DNA of 64,000 nucleotides. It comes from Terrilactibacillus sp. S3-3. GTDB taxonomy: Bacteria; Bacillota; Bacilli; Bacillales; Sporolactobacillaceae. A program made the translations under genes and the position numbers. Below the pieces are notes generated by a model, which ran no database searches, was not told the origin of the DNA, and worked only from the letters and a program-made list of their open reading frames with translations. The stretch's first letter is position 1; every line of letters begins with the position of its first letter. Shown here piece by piece: positions 39,281 through 49,544 of this stretch. The DNA lies in assembly GCA_030437565.1 (NCBI GenBank), contig CP129291.1:3286001-3350000 (forward strand), read 5' to 3'.

Positions 39281-40388
39281 GCTAATAAGCGTAATCCTTC
39301 GTTTTTGATATTGATGGCTGAATTATAATCACGATCAGCCACATAACCGCAAGAACATTGATATAAGCGTTCAGATAGTGTCATAGGCTTTTCTGCACCA
39401 CAACAAGAACATTTTTTTGTAGAAGGAAACCATTTATCAATTTTTATTGTTTCCCTTGTTCTTTTAGTTTGTAGCCTAATAACGTAGTGAATATGCCCCA
39501 ACCATTATCATGGACGCTTTTACCAAAGTGAAGGGCTTTAGACATCCCTTTCATATCTAAGTCTTCAATAATAACCGCATCATAGTTTGACGATAATTCT
39601 TTTGACTTATGATGAAGAAAGTTCTTACGTTGATTGGCTGTTTTTTCTTGCAGTTTTGCTACTTTCAAACGTTGTTTTTCCCAACGTGCAGAACCTTTCT
39701 TTCTTTGAGATAAGATACGCTGTTCTTTTGCAAGTTTGTCTAATGATTGTCGATAGAAACGAGGGTAATTGGCTTTCTCACCCTGTTTCACTTTCAACAT
39801 ATAGGCCATTCATAGCAAAGTCTAATCCAACAACATTTTTGATGATAACAGATTTAATCTCTTTCTCATATTCTGTCAAAATAGAAATATAGTATTTTCC
39901 TGATTTTGTTTTGGAAATAGTACAGGATTTTATTTTATAATCAGCAAATTTCTCTATGCTGTTTCATCTTTACTAATTTTAATTTAGGCAATTTGATATA
40001 ACCGTCTTGCAATTCGATATTGCCATTCACTAAATTGGTTGTATATGACTGCTTATGCTTTCGACTTTTGAACTTCGGAAATTCCGCACGATCTTCAAAA
40101 AAAATTATTATAAGCGTTTTGAAGGTTAATTTGTGCGTTTGCTAAAGATAATGAATCTACTTCTTTTAGAAATGGAAATTCATCTTTATACTTAGCAGGA
40201 GTTGGAAACTTTTGTTTTTTAAGCGTTTCTTTGTCATCTTTGTATTTTTCGTAAGTCTCTTGTCGTTCCGCAAGCATTTTATTATAGACGAATCGGACAC
40301 ATCCGAAAGTTTTTGCTAATAATATTTCTTGGTTTTTATTTGGCAACAAACGGAATTTGAAGGCTTTGTTTTGCTTAGTCATATCCAT
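39271..40388 (-). CDS. tnpB: RNA-guided nuclease TnpB (several frameshifts)
   Basis: RuvC-like nuclease, ancestor type of Cas12. Start ATG near 40388 (MDMTKQNKAFKFRLLPNKNQ) behind GAGGTGAG. Order: N-terminal FGCVRFVYNKMLAERQETY, FPKFKSRKHKQSYTTNL, RuvC I VVGLDFAMNGLYV (Asp), IIEDLDMKGM (Glu), zinc finger KKCSCCG...YQCSCG, and RuvC III DRDYNSAINI (Asp). Breaks near 40095, 39960, 39920, 39815 and 39455 lie mostly in A/T runs. All three acidic residues are kept, so the protein may be active if the breaks are read errors. Confidence 0.87.
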
Positions 40389-40395
40389 TCTCACC

Positions 40396-40795
40396 TCACT
40401 TTTGACCTTGATTCTCGATATATTTCTTAATGATATCTATCGGGAGCACCGCCTGTTGTTAGCAGGCAAAAACTTCTCGACCAAAACATTTCTTTCCAAA
40501 GTTTTTTTCTTATGTATGGAAAGTCTCTTTTTATCAATCGAGAACTAGCACTCTTATAGGCGTTGATAAATTTTGATAATTCAGAGTTGGGGTGTGCTTT
40601 GAATAAGATATGGACATGATCTTTGTCATGATTCCATTCCACTAAAATGATATTGTATTTGCTTCCAATTTCAACAAACATTTCTTTTGCAAAATCAGAT
40701 ATTTCAGTGTCAAAGACTTTTCTACGATATTTCACAACAAGTACAAGATGATAATACATCAGGAACACTGAATGATTATTACTGTCTAATTTCAT
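40396..40795 (-). CDS. tnpA: IS200 TnpA (HUH Y1 transposase), one frameshift
   Basis: About 132 residues. Reads MKLDSNNHSVFLMYYHLVLV at 40795, HDKDHVHILFKAHPNSELSK with the His-x-His pair, and the catalytic Tyr in IDIIKKYIENQGQK after a slip near 40443. It ends eight bases before tnpB, so the two share a transcript. Single-strand peel-and-paste transposition is the family's way. Confidence 0.88.
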
Positions 40796-40963
40796 TGGTA
40801 TATCAGTCCCTCATCTATCTAAGACTGATTATATCATAGACTTTGGCTAAAGCTAACCGGCATTCATCTCCCACCTACTCATTGGGCTATGCCCTTCACA
40901 TTCCTTGAGGATGGGAGACTTCTGTCGGAAATCCGTTAAATTTTCGTGATTCCAAACTGTCCT

Positions 40964-42766
40964 TCATTCTTCTTTGCCCGCACTTGCTTCCTGCTCCGCT
41001 TGATAGCTGGCAATCAGTTCCAAGAAAGCAGGGCCGTACCGTTCAAGCTTTTGCTGGCCGACGCCTTTTATCATCAGAAAATCATGCTCGGTCTGCGGCA
41101 GTTTTGCGCTCATTTCCCGAAGCGACTGATCAGAAAAAATGATATACGGCGGCACATATTCTTTCTGAGCGATCTCTTTTCGCAATTGTTTCAAGCGATC
41201 GAAAAGTTCGTTATGAACTTCAAGCTCAACCGCCTTCACCTTTCCTTTCTTATAAACATGGCGCTCGCCCTTTAATACCGGCACGGATTGGGCCGTAAGT
41301 GCCAGTGTCGGATAGGCTCCGCCCTGCTGAACGAGATACTGTTCCGCGGTTAAAAAATCAATGAACTCGCCGACTTCCCTTTGCGAGTTTCCCTTCATAA
41401 TCCCATATGTAGACAGTTTATTTAAACTGTACTGTAAAATCTTTTTTTATCGGCGGCTCCGGTCAAGACTTTCGCCACCATCATTTTTCCATATCGCTCG
41501 CGCAGACGTTTGACGCATGATAGCACTTTTTGCGCTTCTTCCGTCACATCGGTCTTGGAGCGATCGTCCAGGCAATTGCTGCAATGCCGGCACGGTTCCG
41601 GCTCTTTTTCGCCAAAGTAGCGAAGAATATAGCTTTGCAGGCACGACTCGGTATGGCAGTAACCGATCATTTGCTCCAGTTTATGATATTCTTCTTTTTT
41701 TAACGGCTCATCCAAGTCGGACTGATCGATGAAAAACTTCTGCAGACGAATGTCTTGAGGCGAGAACAGAAGAATACAGTCGCTTTTTTCACCATCCCGT
41801 CCGGCGCGCCCAGCTTCCTGATAATAGGCTTCCAGGTTTCTCGGCATATTGTAATGAATCACGTAGCGCACATTTGACTTATTGATCCCCATGCCGAATG
41901 CATTGGTGGCTGCGAGCACCGAAATATCATCGTAAAGAAACTTTTCCTGATTCAGCGCCCGTTCCGCTTCGGGCATCCCCGCGTGATACTTGCCGGCCGC
42001 AAAACCTTCGTGAATTAGAAATTGATACAGCTGATCAACTTCTTTTCTCGTCGAAGCGTAGATAATTCCCGGCTGCGTCCGGTTCTTTTTCAAGTAATCT
42101 TTTAAAAATAGCCGCGGACTCTGGCCGTTAATCACCCGGAAAAAGAGATTGTCCCGGGCAAACCCGGTTGTGATCACGCCGTTTTGCGCGATGTTCAGGA
42201 GCTGGCAAATGTCGGCGGTTACTTTCGGCGTTGCCGTCGCCGTCAGGGCCACGACCGTCGGCTTTTCAGGGAAAAGGGCAATCATCTTGGCAATATAGCG
42301 GTAACTCGGCCGGAAATCATGCCCCCATTGCGAGATGCAATGCGCCTCGTCAACCGCCACAAGCGAAACATTCATCCGTTTCAGCACATTTATAAAAGCA
42401 GGAACTTCAAGCCTTTCCGGAGCGACATAAATCAGCTTATAGCGGCCGTTCGCCGCGTGATGAAGCCGCTCCTGCCCTTCCTCAAATGACAGAGAACTGT
42501 TGATAAATGTTGCCGCTATGCCTTCATTATCCAATGCGTCGACCTGATCTTTCATAAGGGAAATAAGCGGCGAAACAACGAGTGTGATGCCGGGAAGAAG
42601 CAAAGCCGGGATCTGATAGCACAATGACTTGCCGCCGCCGGTCGGCATGATCCCAGCCGTATCTTTCCCCTCCAAAATCCGTTCAATGATCGCGTCCTGG
42701 CCTTTGCGAAAGTGGTCGTATCCAAAATATTTTTTTTTTTAACACTGCCTGCGCCTTTTCAAGCAT
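40964..42766 (-). CDS. recQ: ATP-dependent DNA helicase RecQ (frameshifted)
   Basis: About 600 residues. Start ATG 42766 (MLEKAQAVLKK) after AGGTGG; an A11 run near 42731 breaks the frame into YDHFRKGQDAIIERILEGKD. Motifs: I GIMPTGGGKSLCYQIPALL, II VAVDEAHCISQWGHDFRPSY, VI HYNMPRNLEAYYQEAGRAGR, the zinc-binding Cys set (C..ESCLQ, EPCRHCSNC), a winged-helix region and a C-terminal HRDC domain (LREMSAKLPQ, FLMIKGVGQQKLERYG). A second A/T-run slip near 41440 joins the RQC and HRDC parts. It repairs and restarts DNA replication. Confidence 0.93.
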
Positions 42767-43023
42767 CCATGAAACCACCTTATTCTCTCTTGCCTAAGTT
42801 CTTTTGCCCGGTCCGCAGCCTTCAGCCGGACCGCTAGCAGAACCGTTCCAATATATTCTGTTTTTATTTTAACACGTTCACCAAAAACGCCCAAGTGCCG
42901 CGGCTTTCTTGTATGTTTCAGGTTTGTATTTGGAACCTTATATTGGTCAAAGATTAAGAGAGCCTCAAAATGTTAGAGGCCGATGAGTTTCACTTGCTCG
43001 TGTTCCGTTATAGAATGCTTGGA

Positions 43024-43177
43024 ACGTAAATGATACGTTCACGAACCGGAATAATGCGTTCATGAGCACAAATGATGCGTTCACGAACCGAAATGATGCC
43101 TTCACGAGCCAAATGATGCGTTCAGGCTCGAAAATGATGCCTTTGCGAACCAAAATGATGCGTTCACGAACCAGATG
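43024..43177. repeat. 21-bp tandem repeat array 1
   Basis: Seven imperfect units of the form CGTTCACGAACCNAAATGATG, period 21 (one unit of 20). There are no unique spacers, so it is not a CRISPR array. It lies between recQ and the isochorismatase gene; the rest of 42767-43325 shows no gene. Confidence 0.85.
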
Positions 43178-43325
43178 TCGCCGCTTTCAGAATGACATTC
43201 GGCTGCAGCCGGGGGTGCCTGGTTCTGACAATAATCCGTCCAGCCTGATTCTTACTAAGAGCTCTCCCGGATGTCAGTCGCCCGTTCCCGCTGTTTAGGG
43301 TAATATTCACAGCTTTTTAATAGCT

Positions 43326-43937
43326 GTCACCCCTCATAGATAACCCTTGTCTTAGAGTCTGCAGCTTTGTCAATGATCCGATTGAGATCCAGATCAGCCT
43401 GTTTGGAAGTATCCGCCTGCAGCACATTTTTCATCATCCTCAGCGCGCATAATCATTGTCCTCTTTTACATTAGATGCACAGCAATCCTGCGGAATAAAT
43501 AAGCGGTAATCACGCATGTAAGCATCGTTGGCGGTGAACAGGACACAGACGTTTCCGGCAGCACCGGTTAAGATGAGGGTATTCGTTCCCAACTGACTTA
43601 ACAGCGTCGACAAAGGCGTCGAGAAAAAACCGGAGTGTTTCGGTTTAACTACAAAAAAATCGTCTGATTCCGGTCTTATTTTTTCAACCAATTCCCGTCC
43701 GGCACCCTTTACCGCCTTATTGACGATCTGATTTAACTCCGACTGCCAGATGCCGTAATTGTCATTAACATAAATAATCGGTATGCCCGCCGCTTTCGCT
43801 CTCTGCCGCAATTCTGCTAGAGGTGTGATGATTTTTTTTTTCATTTCTTCCAGCAGAAGCGGCGCCTTGCTAAACTTCAACTCATTGATCATGTCGATAA
43901 TGAGCAAAGCCGTCGGGTACCGCTTTTGCTGAGACAA
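43326..43937 (-). CDS. Isochorismatase-family cysteine hydrolase (one frameshift)
   Basis: About 200 residues. TTG 43937 is the first start in frame (SQQKRYPTALLIIDMINELK), but GGAGG lies about 30 bases earlier beside other ATGs, so a slip near the start is likely. Catalytic features: ALLIIDMIN (Asp), the Lys region FFVVKPKHSGFFST, and LILTGAAGNVCVLFTANDA with the nucleophilic Cys in NVCV. A GCGCGC against GCGC two-base change near 43440 breaks the C-terminus. The family includes nicotinamidases and YrdC/YwoC-like hydrolases; the substrate is open. Confidence 0.85.
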
Positions 43938-44165
43938 ACGCCGGCATATCCCATTTGGACATATTCCTCCTTAAAAAAAAACTGTGTTATCAGTTATGCC
44001 CGGCCGGCACTGCTCCCATTCAGAGGCACCTTTACCAATCTAAAAGTAAACAAAACGACTATTATTGAAATATTAATACATGTAACCATGCCGACATTTT
44101 CCTATACGACATACTATGAGCAATATACACCATAAAACAAAAGTAAAAGTATGGGAGGAAATACA

Positions 44166-45493
44166 TTGTTTAGTAGTACTACTATTCACATGCTTTCTGA
44201 TTTTGTTGGTCGCCATGTACAGGTCAACTTGGGAGGTCCGGAGTCCCGATTGGGAGTTTTATTAGCCGTTCAATCGGATCACCTCGTTCTTTTTACCAAA
44301 AAAGATGGCTTTGTCTATTATCAAACTTCCCACGTTAAGGCCGTATCGGTACACAAATCCGATCGTGATTCTCAGCCTCTAACCAGGCCAAAATTTATTA
44401 AGAGAGATTTCTTTGAAGATGTACTAAAAAGATTAATCAATAGAAGAGTAAAAATCAATCGAGGCGGACCGGAAAGTGTCGAGGGTATTTTAAGCAGAAT
44501 ATCAGGAAATAATCTAGTCGTTAATGTTCAGGGTAGTGTATTATTTATTCCTATTATCCACATAAAGAGCATCAGCCGTATTTTACCAAATAAGAAGCAT
44601 TCCAGCAGCCAAAACTCATCAGGCAAAAACTCATCCCCCGCAGCAGTAGTTCATCGGAGTCTAAGAGTACCCGAACCGTCTCGAGCGCCGTCCAAGCTGC
44701 TTCGGAATCAGGTACCAGTGTTTATATGCATAATGATCCTGGTGACGGATCCGGCGGCTCACGTAAAGCCAAAAAATCAAGTAAAAGTCCAAAACACTCC
44801 AAGCGTTCCCACGGCCCTCGCAGTCATAAACATCCTGGTCCTTCCAAGCGTTCCGGCAGCTCTCGCAGTCATAAGCGTTCTGGTTCTTCCAAGCGTTCCA
44901 ACCGTTCCAGCAGCTCAGGGCATTCCAGCTCTTCCAAGCGTTCCAACCGTTCCAGCAGCTCAGGGCATTCCAGCTCTTCCAAGCGTTCCAACCGTTCCAG
45001 CAGCTCAGGGCATTCCAGCTCTTCCAAGCGTTCCAACCGTTCCAGCAGCTCAGGGCATTCCAGTTCTTCCAAGCGTTCCAACCGTTCCAGCAGCTCAGGG
45101 CATTCCAGTTCTTCCAAGCATTCCAGCCGTTCCAGCAGCTCAGGGCATTCCAGCTCTTCCAAGCGTTCCAGCAGCTCAGGGCGTTCCAGTTCTTCCAAGC
45201 ATTCCAGCCGTTCCAGCAGCTCAGGGCATTCCAGTTCTTCCAAGCGTTCCAGCAGCTCAGGGCGTTCCAGCTCTTCCAAGCGTTCCAGCAGCTCAGGGCG
45301 TTCCAGTTCTTCCAAGCGTTCCAGCAGCTCAGGGCGTTCCAGTTCTTCCAAACGCTCTAGCCGTTCAGGGCGTTCCGGTTCTTCCAAGCGTTCCGGCAGC
45401 TCTCGCAGTAATAAGCGTTCCAGTTCTTCCAAGCGTGCCCGAAGCTCCCGTAGTTATAAGTATTCAGGTTCTTCCAGGCGTTCCGGAAGTTAA
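44166..45493 (+). CDS. cotB: Spore coat protein CotB (one frameshift)
   Basis: Outer coat protein. TTG 44166 follows GGGAGG by seven bases. The N-terminal part has two CotB/DUF2642-like units, each with GGPES and a closing HxKS motif: VQVNLGGPESRLGVLLAVQS to YYQTSHVKAVSV, and KINRGGPESVEGILSRISGN to IHIKSIS. A C5 run near 44636 should be C6; the frame then gives a long Ser/Arg/Lys/His region of SSSSGHSSSSKRSNR-type repeats ending RRSGS at 45493. Such tails are phosphorylated by CotH in Bacillus. A repeat-length frame in the other phase (PSVPAAQG type) also stays open but lacks the CotB ending. Confidence 0.88.
44870..45400 (+). repeat. Tandem repeats inside cotB
   Basis: Units built from TCCAGCAGCTCAGGGCATTC and TTCCAAGCGTTCCAACCG in 60-bp and 42-bp forms, at least eight copies. 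All are multiples of three, so all three frames stay open on both strands for over 500 bases. Copy number is likely to vary between strains and to confuse short-read assembly. Confidence 0.85.
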
Positions 45494-45895
45494 CACAGTC
45501 ATAACCGTTCCAGCAACTCACACAGTTCAAAATGATCCAGATCTTCCAAGTCCCAGTAGTTCGCGTAGTTCAACGTTCCAGCTCTCCAACATCGCATCAT
45601 AATATGCAGCCTCGCCTGCTAGGAAGATTTTTTAGCGTCGATGACTGATTCAGGCATTTTAAACCTTTCCAAAACAGCCAATCTCCTTATGCGGAATGGA
45701 GACGGATTGTTACAGTCTCCTTCTAATCTTCCAAAAATATTTGAGGCGCTTTTTAAAAATCTTTCGGTCATATAGTCATGTTACGACTAGGCCTTCATCC
45801 GGACAAAACTCGGGAATTAGCTCACATTGAAAACTTTCAAGTCAATTGGCGCCCCGGTAAGACGCGGAAACGTTACAACTGCCTTAGATTAAGAC

Positions 45896-45928
45896 ATTCC
45901 ACCTTATACAAGGTGGAATTTTTTTTTT
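45896..45928 (+). terminator. Terminator downstream of cotB
   Basis: ATTCCACCTT-ATAC-AAGGTGGAAT followed by ten T. It is about 400 bases after the cotB stop; the space between shows no gene. Confidence 0.85.
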
Positions 45929-45985
45929 ATGCGACGGAATAAAGGACAAGATGCAACCAACTCGTTTTTCAATGTTCAGCATCAC

Positions 45986-47072
45986 TCACTCTAAATCTGA
46001 TAGATGTTTCCGCAAATATTGATTTCTTTGTTGAATAAATTGGAAAATAGACTCAGGTTCATCATCAAAGCGGCCAATATCTTGTTTGATGTACGGATCC
46101 TTTAATACGTGGGGACGGAGCAGTTTGTGCATGTCTAGAATTTCCGGCTGCAAGAAATCGACTGTAAACTGCTGATTCAGTATATCCTCCAACAATCGGC
46201 GGTATTTTTTTCGAAAAGCTGACACATCAAGCAGCCTGGCTGTTAATGTGTTGTAACCCGTGACCGGCACGCGATCATATTTCATGATCTTTCCATTGAT
46301 ATTCCTTCCCCAAGTCGCATCGTAATCCCAGGGAATCAGTTCGTATAGACCCGTATCTCCCCGCCTGTACAGTGCATAGTTATGAATAAATCCATCGTAA
46401 TTTTGTGTGCATACCACACCTGATAACCAGCATAATATTTTTTTTTCTACATCAATATATTTTATAATTTCCCGATCAAATTCGGCCTGTGGGATGGTAT
46501 TGAGTTGATAAATAAATTCCTGCAAGTGATCATCGTCTTCATCATCCCCCTCTTTTTGGCTATATCCGGATTCAAATTTCTCCTTTGGTTTATGACTAAA
46601 GGGGCTGATTAATGAAAAATTAGCATCATCGTCTTCTGCATAATAAATGGGTCCGTATGGCAAATGCCTTTTTTTCAAAAAATGTTTGTCGACCGATTCC
46701 AGCTGCAGGTAAACACCTTGAAATCGCCCATTGACATTCAAAATAACATGATGAGATTCGGGCGATAATGTGCCGATGCTTGAAAAAAAGTCAAGCGAAA
46801 GTTTGTTTCTTAATAATGATCGATCCTTGTACTCAGCATTTAGATGCAGCTCTTTGACGTTAGCCGTTAGCCGTTGAAACACAATATGGTATGATTTTTT
46901 TTTTGAATTTACGAATATGTGAGCCTCTATAAGCAAGTTGATTGTGCCAGTTTTCGTCGATCACCAATCTTGCTTTTGCCAGCTCCCCGTGCCAAATATC
47001 TTGACGAAGCGCCATCAAATCCTTAGGATTGACGTAAATGCTGTAAGTCGGCATTGTTTTTTCGCTGCTCAT
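45986..47072 (-). CDS. cotH: Spore coat protein kinase CotH (one frameshift)
   Basis: Atypical protein kinase needed for outer coat assembly, about 360 residues. Start ATG 47072 (MSSEKTMPTYSIYVNPKDLM) after GGGAAAAG. An A10 run near 46895 breaks the frame. Kinase features: QLAYRGSHIRKFKKKSYHI (the RG.S.R pattern with the ATP-binding Lys), FQGVYLQLESVD, NYDGFIHNYALYRRGDT and YELIPWDYDATWGR (metal-binding Asp). It converges on cotB, the same pair as in B. subtilis, and its likely substrate is the Ser-rich tail of CotB. Confidence 0.92.
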
Positions 47073-47232
47073 TCACTTTTCCCTTTTTTTTTTTTTTGTA
47101 TTATTGGTATGCATCCACTTCCTTTTTGGTCCACAAGCCTCAAAAATTGATTGCCGCACTTTCATGACTACGGTCTTAAACAAGCCGCAGTGCATATGTC
47201 GATCGTTCCGGTTTCCCTCATTCGGCACGGCC

Positions 47233-47577
47233 CAACTCGTATAAAAAAGCTGAAATCTTGTAAATAAAACCTGAAAAGTTGTATATAAAAGTTCAAAAGT
47301 TGTATAAAAAGCCCGGCTTAACCTCGGGTCCGATCCGACTTGTATAAAAAAGTAGAAATTTTGTAAATAAAACGTGAAAAGTCGTATATAAAAGTTCAAA
47401 AGTTGTATAAAAAGTCCGGATAAACCCCAGGCCCGGTCCGACTTGTACTTGTATAAAAAAGCTGAAATCTTGTAAATAAAACGTGAAAAGTCGTATATAA
47501 AAGTTCAAAAGTTGTATAAAAAGTCCGGCTTAACCCCAGGCCCGGTCCGACTTGTATAAAAAGTCCGGATAAACCCC
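47233..47577. repeat. 21-bp-period repeat array 2 (103-bp higher-order unit)
   Basis: Each higher-order unit holds three 21-mers that begin TTGTA (TTGTATAAAAAAGCTGAAAT-C, TTGTAAATAAAACCTGAAAA-G, TTGTATATAAAAGTTCAAAA-G) and then a GC-rich hairpin (GCCCGGCTTAACCTCGGGTC type). It is repeated about 3.3 times at about 103-bp spacing. It fills the cotH-dehydrogenase gap and is related to array 4 at 52253. Confidence 0.85.
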
Positions 47578-47682
47578 TGTAGAGGGATGGAGCGGCCAAG
47601 TCCAAACATTTGATTCACGAACAACGATTATGCGATGCTAGAAAAGAAGAAAAGTGAGAATCTTTGAATGGGGTGATTGACG

Positions 47683-48845
47683 GTGGATAATTTCGCGTTT
47701 TTACAATCCTACGAAGCTCATTTTTGGCAGAGGGCAGCTTGAACAGTTGAAATCCGAGGTGCCGAAATATGGAAAAAAAGTTCTGTTCGTATACGGAGGC
47801 GGCAGTATCAAAAGAACGGGACTATATGATGAGATAAAACAAGCCTTCGACAGCATAGAAGCGGAAACATTCGAGCTTGCCGGTGTCGAGCCTAATCCGC
47901 GGCTGTCAACGGTCAAAAAAGGGGTGGATATTTGCCGGACGAAGGTATCGACTTCCTGCTGGCCGTCGGCGGCGGCAGCGTCATTGACTGCACAAAAGCC
48001 ATTGCCGCGGGCGCAAAATTCGACGGCGACCCATGGGACTTCATCACCCACAAGCGAAATGTCACCGGTAGCCTGCCGTTCGGAACGGTGCTGACGCTGG
48101 CGGCGACAGGCTCCGAAATGAACCCGAGCTCAGTGATTACGAATTGGGAAACACATGAAAAATATGGATGGGGCAGCTCTTACACGTATCCCCGTTTTTC
48201 CATTCTTGATCCCGCCCACACCTTTTCCGTACCGAAAAACCAAACGATTTACGGGATCGTCGACATGATGTCGCATGTATTTGAGCACTATTTTCATCAG
48301 ACGGCCCATACTCCGCTGCAGGACCGGTTTTGTGAATCCATTTTAACCACGGTCATGGAAGAGGCTCCGAAGCTCGTCGATGACTTACATAATTACGACC
48401 TGCGAGAAACGATCCTCTATTGCGGAACAATGGCGTTAAAGGTGTTGTTTCTATGGGGTTTGCCGGCGACTGGGCCACTCATAACATCGAGCATGCACTC
48501 TCGGCTGTCTATGATATTCCGCATGGCGGCGGCCTTGCCATTTTGTTTCCTAACTGGATGAAACACAATTTGGATGAAAATGTCGGCCGCTTCAAACAGC
48601 TGGCAATCCGCGTCTTCGGTGTTGACCCTTCCGGTAAAACGGATCGGGATATCGCGCTTGAAGGCATCGACAACCTGAGACAATTTTGGACCAGCATCGG
48701 CGCGCCAAGCCGGCTTGCCGACTATCAAATCGGCGCGGACCAGCTCGACCTTGTTGCCGACAAAGCGATGGCTTTCGGCGAATTCGGCCGCTTTAAATCG
48801 CTTAACAAACAGGATGTCCTGGATATCCTTCAAGCATCGCTCTGA
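47683..48845 (+). CDS. Iron-type alcohol dehydrogenase, YugJ/butanol dehydrogenase-like (frameshifted)
   Basis: Reduces or oxidises alcohols/aldehydes with NAD(P) and a metal ion, about 387 residues. Start GTG 47683 ([15 protein letters not shown] after correcting one T) behind GGGGTGA. Motifs: [35 protein letters not shown] (nucleotide), [26 protein letters not shown] and [18 protein letters not shown] (metal His). Breaks near 47695, 47938 and 48440 are single-base losses or gains. No operon partner. Confidence 0.92.
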
Positions 48846-48990
48846 CCTTTTAAATGTCAATCGGCCGGCCGATCATCTTTTTCAAACAAGACGAGTGGTC
48901 AAGAAATTCGCTCACCCGGGCTATTCGCCTATACCCTATTTCTCTTTCCTCCATACGATAACGTAGGCTTAATAAGAGGAGGGATCCATC

Positions 48991-49491
48991 ATGGACGAAA
49001 AAGATCATCGTGAACCAAAAAGCCGTCCGCCTGTCCGACCGCTGCCGATGAATCAGACTCCCATGCAGCAGCTTGACGGCTTTTTTTTTCAGAGCCAGCC
49101 TTTCCGTGGCGTTCTTGATTCAATCGATGCTTTTTTTCAGCAAAAAGGGCTTTTTCCAGCGTCGTTTCCCGTTGATGTTTACGAAACCGAGAGCGAATGG
49201 GTCGTCACGGCAGAACTGCCTGGAGCCAGGCGGGAAAATATTCACATCGAACTGCTGGGGGATCGGATAAAAATCGCATTAACCAATGATATCGACACGG
49301 AAGAAACGAATGATGTCCATAATTATTACTACCGTGAACGGCGAATGGATCATAGTGAACGGGTCGTCGTTCTGCCGTACACCATCTATAAGCAGCGGAC
49401 AAAAGCCGTTTTTAAAAACGGTGTGCTTAAAATTCACGGACCAAAAAATACCCGAAAACCCGAAACACCCTTGATATTGAATAGAGGATAG
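48991..49491 (+). CDS. Hsp20/alpha-crystallin small heat-shock protein
   Basis: 166 residues, unbroken, start ATG 48991 after AGGAGG. The alpha-crystallin domain is at residues 50-150 (FPVDVYETESEWVVTAELPG, KIALTND, RVVVLPYTIYKQRTKAVFKN) with the closing GVLKIHGPK. The Pro-rich N-terminus (SRPPVRPLPMNQTPMQQLDG) is like that of spore-coat-linked members such as CotP. An ATP-independent chaperone; the coat link is a guess from the nearby cot genes. Confidence 0.9.
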   Translation: MDEKDHREPKSRPPVRPLPMNQTPMQQLDGFFFQSQPFRGVLDSIDAFFQQKGLFPASFPVDVYETESEWVVTAELPGARRENIHIELLGDRIKIALTNDIDTEETNDVHNYYYRERRMDHSERVVVLPYTIYKQRTKAVFKNGVLKIHGPKNTRKPETPLILNRG

Positions 49492-49517
49492 CAGCCGGAG
49501 GGCTCCATCCTCTATTT
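49480..49517. terminator. Two-way terminator between hsp20 and patA
   Basis: AATAGAGGAT pairs with ATCCTCTATT around GCAGCCGGAGGGCTCC. It overlaps the Hsp20 stop and lies just beyond the patA stop. Confidence 0.75.
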
Positions 49518-49544
49518 GTATGCTTATTTTTTCCAGCGGCAGAA

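Larger units (their letters stand above)
39106..40925 (-). mobile_element. IS605-type element (tnpA, tnpB, omega RNA end)
   Basis: Carries tnpA and tnpB in the same direction. Structured ends: near 39150-39200 CCACTT pairs with AAGTGGGGG; near 40845-40925 there are short hairpins (GGGCTATGCCC) and TCTCCCACC. No terminal inverted repeats, as expected for this family. Exact ends are not fixed. Confidence 0.75.

Noticed and set aside
43024-43177. Short regular repeats as a CRISPR array
   Set aside because: Units abut one another without spacers and no cas genes are near; the same applies to the arrays at 47233, 50819, 52253 and 52806.
44869-45432. Leu/Glu-rich minus-strand protein (ERLEELERPELLERL type)
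   Set aside because: It is the shadow of the cotB repeats; no ribosome site or family match.
44640-45602. Collagen-like or PSVPAAQG-repeat protein in the first frame of the cotB region
   Set aside because: It arises by reading the Ser/Lys repeats in another phase after a C5 run; the CotB family tail is in the other frame and ends at 45493.
47073-47605. Minus-strand frames with FYTTFELLYTTF repeats
   Set aside because: They are produced by the 21-bp AT-rich repeats, whose period is a multiple of three; no ribosome sites.
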